NCBI GenBank assembly: GCA_958510875.1
Contig: OY294067.1
Coordinates: forward strand, 55,316,039 to 55,380,038
Source: Endomychus coccineus
Lineage: Eukaryota; Arthropoda; Insecta; Coleoptera; Endomychidae
Direction of reading: 5' to 3'
Length of the DNA stretch: 64,000 nt
Shown here in pieces: positions 57,699 to 64,000 of this stretch (position 1 is its first letter; every line of letters begins with the position of its first letter). The position numbers were made by a program, and so were the translations under genes. Below the pieces are notes generated by a model that saw only the letters and a list, made by a program, of their open reading frames with translations, did not search any database and was not told the origin of the DNA.

Positions 57699-58646
57699 CA
57701 GACGTCCTCATAACCCAGAGGACGGACTGGGAGAACAAGGACTCTGGGCCGCTCTCGCCAAGGGGACTCGTGTGGTTCACGGATGGGTCTAAGACTGGCG
57801 AGTCTAGTGGAGCCGGAGTCTACTCATGTACACCCAGAAGGAAGATTTCAGTTCTCCTAGGTGGCCATGCAACAGTTTTCCCGGCTGAGGTCTGTGCAAT
57901 ATGAACATGTGCCCTGGAAAACCTTAGATTAAACTACCGAGGTAAGCGGATTTACGTCTGCACTGACAGCCCAGCGGCCCTGGGGGCACTTCGTGCCAGA
58001 GTGACTTCTAGTCTTGGAGTGCAGGGAAACTCTGGTTGAATTAGCCAGAAGGAACAAACTACACCTAGTGTGTGTACTTGCCAATTCTGGCGAGAAGGGA
58101 AAGGGAGTGGCCGATGAATTGGCCAAATGGGGTTCTTTGAGCGCCTCTGGCCCCGATTTCACCATCGGAATTTCATCGATCACCGGGCTCCACGCCCTCA
58201 AGGAGCTACTGCTTAGACAGTGGCTTTCGGTCTGGCGTGGTTCCCCAGGCATGAGGCAGGCGAAGCTCCACATTAGGAAGTTCTCACCTAAACTCTCTAA
58301 AACCCTACTCTCTCTAAGGAAGAAAGGCCTAAAACTGTTGACAGGACTCCTCACAGGATACTGTCATCTGAATAAACATCTACACACAATGGGCATTGTT
58401 GAAGACCCAGTTTGTAGTAGTTGTGGAGAGGCGGATGAAACTGCTTCTTATATCTTAGCAGAATGTCCAGCACTGGCTTCTCTTAGGCTACAACATCTCG
58501 GCAGCACACATATGCCGATAAGAGACATCAGTCCATGCAAAATCTTAGCCTTAGGCCGGCTAGACTGATTCTTATCTTATGTCATGGGACGCACAATGGA
58601 CCAAATCAAGCGGTCTAAGTGCTCCGGACTTGTCCGCTGTGATTGA
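57699..58646 (+). mobile_element. 5'-truncated LINE with RNase H, 14-bp target duplication
   Basis: TTGACTACAAGAGA occurs at 57685-57698 and 58647-58660, so this is a complete insertion of about 948 bp. It starts inside ORF2: LVWFTDGSKTGESSGAGVY and RIYVCTDSPAALGAL are RNase H motifs (D in FTDGS, D in TDSP). After a frameshift comes ANSGEKGKGVADELAKWGS (from the 58014-58568 frame), then LLTGYCHLNKHLHTMGI and CSSCGEADETASYILAEC, the C-terminal zinc knuckle, and the stop at 58566. The usual H of the third RNase H motif is changed (N-S-G). I/R1/LOA-like. In the tetraspanin intron, antisense. Confidence 0.85.
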
Positions 58647-59092
58647 TTGACTACAAGAGAAGAAAACCTATAATGCTTACTGAACATCGTGTGAGCCAGC
58701 AATGGAATGATGAAACAGGAAATAGGCATTGGAAGTTTGGAGGAAAGGCTTGAGCTCATCTAGCTAGTTAGGAATAATGGAATGACTTATTGAAAATATT
58801 TTGAACAAATGAATTTGAACACCGAATCCATAAAGATGGCATGACTTATTTCGAAAATACATTTATTAACTGCTCCCACCGCTTCCTGATGAAGGATCCT
58901 TTGTTGAGACAGAATACAGAAAAGTAAATAGGAACTTTCAATCAATATGCTTTAGAATTTCCAAAGTTTCTGGTCTCATTACATAAATACTATTCTATAC
59001 ATTATTACTTAAATTTAATTCTAAAGACATGACAAATGTCTTTCCGAATGGGTATTTATCCTATTGCGGAATATAAAAATATAAGAAATTAC

Positions 59093-59314
59093 CAGTGTAA
59101 GTAACCAATAGCTGTGGATACATGAGGCCCAGCATCCTAGGATTCCTGTTGCCACAAGAATTAATCCTAATGAGGTGAATCCGATGGCTACATAATATAA
59201 TAAAGGATGAGGCAAAGAAGATAAAGGTCCAGACGATAACAGTCTTGACAGCAACACTCTATCTGGATCAAAGATGAGTAGCATTCCACCGGTGATTAGC
59301 GTGAAGCCACATAT
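59093..59314 (-). CDS. tetraspanin, TM1 end, small loop and TM2 exon
   Basis: Acceptor TTTACAG, then ICGFTLITGGMLLIFD (end of TM1), DPDRVLLSRLLSSGPLSS (small extracellular loop), LLYYVAIGFTSLGLILVATG (TM2), the conserved GCWASC at the inner end of TM2, SYWLLTL, and donor GTAATT (59087-59092). 222 nt, 74 codons, phase 0 at both ends. The first exon, with the start codon and the beginning of TM1, must lie upstream at higher coordinates; I could not recognise it within the window. I do not assign a named tetraspanin. Confidence 0.9.
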
Positions 59315-60566
59315 CTGTAAATAATAAAATAATTTAATGCTAGCAGATATTTTTAAACACATCATAATTCTGGGAAGATAGAATTATCATGTTACTGAAT
59401 TCTCAGAATTGATTTGACGTAATTGATTAACTGATTACTTGACAGAATAGATGTCTCATCACTTTATGCAGAACAACTTGATAAGAATAAATAGCATTAT
59501 GTTTAATATGTGAAAAATAAATTTGGTTCTTCTACTCCTAGCAATATATTATTAATTGCTGATATTTCAACAAAACATTATCCTCAGATAATGTCACATG
59601 ATTACACGTACTTATTTATCAAAAATCTAGGTACCTACTCACATTATGATAACTCCGAATTGAGTAGCTTAAGCAGCGTTCAAATTTGTAAGAATTTACG
59701 TTGTGTGCGGCATTCCGCACAAATTTGTGTGCGTTATAAATTTATTCGAAGTGGACCTGTTCGCCGCATACGAACGAACGCAAAATTATACGCTTGGGTG
59801 AACGTATTTTTCCTGAACGCATTGATTTTTCGGATATAATCATATGTGTTTTGATATTTTGGATATTTCAGTGCCACTAATTTTCTCCTTTATTTTAACG
59901 TTTACCCAACCTTGGTGTGATCTGAGACCTGCGACCATGTTTTTGATACTGATGAAAAGAAACAGGGCCGTTTTCTATTCATTAAAAAAAGAAAACGCTA
60001 GTGAATTAAACACCTATATCAAAGTGAAAAGCAACTTTATGCTATAAAGTTAGTGAATCTACTTACTTACTTATTGGATGAAAGTACCGGCGATTTAAAG
60101 AAAAATTGCCTATGTCTGCAAATGATTTTGAGTTTTTGATGCATAAAAGTGGACTACGTTTTTGGCTAACACGATTCATATCTATATCAGTACATTTTGT
60201 AATTTTCCAAACATTACTTTTCTAAACAAGTTTGGAGCACGAGCGCACGACACACAACGTAAATATTTATGCAACCAAGATGACAAATAAACCGTGCAAA
60301 TTTTTCACTAATTAGGACGCGGCTTTAGGTACCGATAGCCGTGATAGCCGATTGCTCCTGGATGGAGAACAATATTCAGCTTTCTCTCTATTAAGAAACA
60401 CAGTCGATGAGGTTAAGTAAATAAGTAAATTCAGTCTGGATGAAATTATGTTATAAAAAAATAAGTGTTGCAAAATTTTCGGCCAACTATTTCCCTTACT
60501 TTGCCCAATTGTCCACATTAAGAGATATAGAATTAAATTTTCTGAATTATGAAGATAACTTAGATA
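59315..60566. other. Tetraspanin upstream intron, nothing recognisable
   Basis: Short plus frames at 59510-60047 have no motif. Confidence 0.35.
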
Positions 60567-60727
60567 ATTTAACATAGAATTATAAATATGAATAAACGTA
60601 AAACATTGAACCATAGGCGGGATTCGAACCCACATTCCTGGATGTCTATTACAGCGTGTTACCAATTACACCACTTTGGTCCCATCAGAGTCTTACATTT
60701 TTGTAAATATAAACCTCTGAAAGGATA
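60567..60727 (-). repeat. tRNA-like repeat, copy 1
   Basis: The minus strand reads GGGACCAAAGTGGTGTAATT (A-box-like), an anticodon-arm-like segment (CTGTAATAGACATCCAG) and a perfect B box GGTTCGAATCC. The same unit recurs at 61018-61169, including non-tRNA flanks (GTAAAACATTGAACCATAGG; AATATAAACCTCTGAAAGG). Likely a SINE head with a Ser-type anticodon arm (copy 2: GGACTAGACATCC). Not a working tRNA gene: the acceptor stem does not close. Confidence 0.65.
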
Positions 60728-61017
60728 GTAGATCATTGATGAACACAATACGATTCGATGTTCCGCTATAGATCAGCTATTCACGCACATTAGCACATTC
60801 ATCTAAAGTTCAATCGTTTCGAAGTGAGGAGTGTAGGTTAGAGTATTGTTATGGTTCGCGATTACCCTGATGTACTCATTCAATGACAACATCCCGGTTC
60901 TTATATATTTCAATAGAACTGACTGAGAAATGTTCTGGGTAAGTATAAACAAGTATCAAGGTTTCTTTGCATAACTGGCCAAAATTTCGTGTAAGTAAAT
61001 TAAAGAGATACATGATT

Positions 61018-61169
61018 ATTTAACATAAGGCTTATAAAGATGAATAGACGTAAAACATTGAACCATAGGCGCGATTCGAACCCATATTACTGGATGTCTA
61101 GTCCAGCGTATTGACCAATTACACCGTCAGAGTCTTATATTTCTGTAAATATAAACCTCTGAAAGGATA
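61018..61169 (-). repeat. tRNA-like repeat, copy 2
   Basis: Same unit as 60567-60727, 450 bp downstream in the same orientation, with a 12-bp loss that removes the 5' end of the tRNA-like part. The anticodon arm CTGGA-CTAGACA-TCCAG is better preserved here. Confidence 0.65.
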
Positions 61170-62862
61170 TATATCAAAATTATCAGAAAATGAGTATTAA
61201 TAGATGCAGCTTTGTCAGCTTGATACATATACCACTCTAGACTTTTTTGATATGATGATTTCCTATATATAAGTTTTGTGGTTTAGTTTCCGTTGTTCTC
61301 ATGAATAACTGTAAACCACATATTGTTCAATATCTGAACTGCACATAGGTATTACCTGATTATTGTAGATATGTGTACTTGTTTAGTGGGTTAAGTACCA
61401 CATATCACCAACACATCTTTTCTATCAATTATGAGCACCCGTTTGGAACTTTAATAATAAAAACATTGAATCACCTGAACTGTGAATGAAGTTAATGGAA
61501 TTAAATTGTTTACTTCTTAAAGAGTGGTAATAATTATGTGTAGGATGTTGGAATCGTGTTTCTTTGAAACTTTAACAAAAATATTAATTGAGTTCAATTG
61601 GTAAGAGCATTGTATATTATTCATTGTTATCTTATATAACAACGTAGATCAGAGTAAACTGTTTACTCTGATAATAGTGGTAGCTGAAAGGTCCTCAGTA
61701 CTCTAGTAGTATTTTTATTGGATAAGGGTGATTATTTCGTACATATTACGGATGTCTCTTATTTTTTAGTATTCCAGTCAGAGTTAAAAATGAGCCTCCA
61801 GTATCCCCTAATCAAATCATTTTATTCATAGATAGTGTATAAGAACATGTAGGAAGGTCTTTATACTTTTTCTCGTGGCATTTTGGTATACAGAAACACA
61901 ATTGGTCATTCTTGAATGAACGTTGGCTATTTCTGGGAAGATCAGAAATAGTTTAGATAGTAATTTCTATTTTATTTAGTTTATGTACATAATTATTATT
62001 AAGTATAGATTATACAATTAAAAATCGTCATGCTTGATGGACAATTTTATAAAAGTTTGGACGAAGATGATGAAGTTCAATAAAAACATTGTTTCTATTG
62101 AATCCCCAATGTTCATAAGCACGCCAGTATTTTTCTATGCTAGAAAACCCATCAGTTATAAGTCAATTTCAATGAATCTGAAAGGGTGGCCACACTCACG
62201 TGAGGGTTAAGCCAGAAGATATTGAATGTGTTTCCTCCTCACTTCCAGAATCGACATCTTAAAAGGTTTTTCAAAAAATAATGTTCATTCTGTATAACCA
62301 AAATCATATGATTCGTGCAATATTTGGGACGTCAATTATCAGACAAATCGATAAAAAATTGTGCCCGAGGGCGATTTTGAACTTTTTCTTCATAAAGGTA
62401 AGGCAGTCTTTGAATATGGACATTATAAGATATTAGAACATTTTCAGATGAAACTTTTTCGTTGTGAAAAATGATATCCACATAAAATCCATCGTTTTAG
62501 TATTTTACAGCATACTGTATGTACATTTGTCAATATCTTATAGTTTTGTGTTTGATTTGGAGCAGTTCTGTTGTGTTTATGTTCAGTATGCTGTACATTC
62601 ATAATTTAGTTCTTGGATGGTAAATTTAAATATTTCCTCAAACTTCGGACAATATTAAAAATGTTCAAACCCAGATTTGAAAATCGATCTGATTACATGT
62701 TTCACTTTTGAAAAAGGAAAACGATTAAGACATTGAGGAATTTAGCGATGATGAATTTTGAAATAGTTATCAAATAACAAAGTATACCGTAGCAATGCCA
62801 AGAAAACAAAGTCGCTCAACTTTGTCACCTATCCCCAGAAAAAATGCGAGACAAGACCTTCA
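61170..62862. other. AT-rich stretch; possible upstream part of the piggyBac remnant
   Basis: No intact frame. Around 62338-62420 a short plus-strand piece reads KKLCPRGDFELFLHKGK, with an RG-D motif loosely like piggyBac core sequence, but the link to the C-terminus at 62863 is unproven. Confidence 0.3.
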
Positions 62863-63057
62863 GATGCGGTTGAATTCTATACGATTGACCATTTGACAGA
62901 GCATGATGGCAAAAAGGAACCACTCGATGTAAAACAGTGGACTACTACAGGGAGATCTCATTACAAATGCCTAAAGTGTAACATTAATTTATGTTTATCG
63001 AAGGAGAGAAATTGTTCCACAGAACTTCATTTGAAAAATTGTATGTCTAGTTATTGA
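62863..63057 (+). pseudogene. piggyBac transposase C-terminal zinc-finger remnant
   Basis: A 64-codon open stretch ending at a stop (63055-63057) reads SHYKCLKCNINLCLSKERNC near its end. This is the Cys-rich C-terminal finger of piggyBac-type transposases (Y-x-C-x2-C-x3-LC-x6-C-F-x2-FH), here with TELH at the FH position. The catalytic DDD core is not identifiable upstream. In the family this finger binds the element ends. Confidence 0.6.
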
Positions 63058-64000
63058 ATTTCAACGACTATTCTACAATGTGTTCTTGTTTTATCCTTAA
63101 GTTTTGACTGAATGTGCAGAATACCGTACAATAATGTTATGGTTATTTCTAATAATATAATAAATAATACAAAAAATGTTAAGTATTTGACACATTCCAA
63201 TGATAGCATAATCGTGAAAAAATTTTTTTAAGCAATTCGAATTATGCCAGGTCTGAAGTGAAGCAAAATTTAATGTACACCATAGTGTACACCAGCTCAG
63301 AATGGGTTAAATTTTGTTTTGAAACTGGTGACAATACCTTGCTTAAACTTATTCTGCCTGACCGTATGAATTAGAGTTTGAATTAAATTTTATTACAATT
63401 TTCCAACTTCGTCTCTTTTGAGTTCTGGTATTTTTGTTACTGCTTGTAACGTAATTAACGTGCGAAACTACGAATCGATTCCGATTTTTTAAAGAAATTC
63501 TCCATATAAATTTGACAGAATCTTCAAAAAAATTGTAACTCTATTCATTGTATCGTTTGTTACAAGATTAAGGTTATGAACAAGACTATATATATAATTT
63601 ACAATGTCGATTTTTGTTTATGTTTATTCATCGTTTTTGAACGGACCATTGATTATATCTGCATCTTCATACTCTTGCCCATTTTATTTTTTATATAGTC
63701 AAGTATTTTGATATCCCCAAAATCACTCTCAAAATTTTCCTATTCAGATCAAATTGATCTTTAACATTGACTGTTATTCAACATACTAAGACCAGATGTT
63801 GTTGGTGGACTTTGTGGGTCCGTAATCATACCTCTGGAAACTATATTTAACAATACTTTTGCATATTCCATGTCAAAATTGGAGTGCCTATATAGCTAGC
63901 AGATACAATGTGAATAACTGGAACGTGAATATGTGAATAAGTAGCACCATAATATGGATTAAGGCATTTTGTTTGGGATATAAGCCGAATACTATGAATG
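63058..64000. other. AT-rich end of window, nothing recognisable
   Basis: No supported feature. Confidence 0.4.

Noticed and set aside
57929..58354. 141-codon minus frame
   Set aside because: Antisense shadow of the LINE RNase H region, whose plus-strand motifs are clear.
58577..58759. 60-codon minus frame
   Set aside because: Overlaps the LINE 3' end and its target duplication; no motif.
60603..60690. Possible tRNA-Ser gene (minus strand)
   Set aside because: No closing acceptor stem, no variable arm as expected for Ser, and a second damaged copy with the same flanks at 61018.

Overview
This is an AT-rich, intron-rich animal window, almost certainly from an insect. The evidence is two single-copy host genes split by canonical GT-AG introns, plus a dense set of arthropod-type transposons: mauritiana-type mariner, hAT, MULE with a FLYWCH head, Penelope-like elements, jockey/I-type LINEs with RNase H, piggyBac and Harbinger with a MADF segment. 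I see no operons, Shine-Dalgarno sites or CRISPR arrays. The species cannot be fixed from the sequence.

Host genes, both on the minus strand. (1) A tetraspanin gene has four coding exons at 59093-59314, 56031-56213, 52789-52998 and 51250-51549. They join in phase into 304 residues (end of TM1, TM2, TM3, large loop with CCG motif, TM4, tail); the first exon lies outside what I could recognise. (2) Two 5' exons of mastermind, the Notch co-activator, lie at 46449-46591 and 34570-34771. They splice in phase through a split Arg codon to give the MamL-1 helix (PKRQAVDR + LRRRIESYRRR). The 11.7-kb intron between them is packed with Penelope-like elements; the rest of mam must lie at lower coordinates or outside the window.

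Layout. 1-5.3 kb: tail of a repeated CXC-domain protein pseudogene, a 1.63-kb TIR element, and a tandem array of tRNA-headed repeats. 6.1-7.6 kb: a 159-bp satellite with a four-unit higher-order period. 7.6-16.5 kb: LINE RNase H debris, a 975-bp foldback next to a MULE transposase pseudogene, a 2.45-kb TIR element with a broken unclassified transposon protein, and a clean 745-bp Harbinger-type element. 16.6-27.5 kb: three differently deleted members of one hAT family, each with perfect 8-bp target duplications (one nested in a LINE), mariner copies, and an IS630/Tc1-like DDE remnant. 30.7-44.9 kb: four Penelope-like loci, three of them paired in inverted orientation, whose ends carry hammerhead-ribozyme motifs; a second, different hammerhead-like fold sits inside one copy. 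48-59 kb: a palindromic MITE, tetraspanin introns with a jockey-like RT, a 2.4-kb foldback built from a 410-bp higher-order satellite, a mariner and a 5'-truncated LINE with 14-bp duplications. 60-64 kb: duplicated tRNA-like repeats and a piggyBac C-terminus.

The most notable signal is the set of hammerhead motifs in the Penelope-like elements: two copies keep every core nucleotide and five are broken in different ways, and one locus is a near-perfect 458-bp palindrome of two such ends flanked by 13-bp duplications. All transposase and RT genes here look broken, so the window reads as a graveyard of TEs around two host genes.
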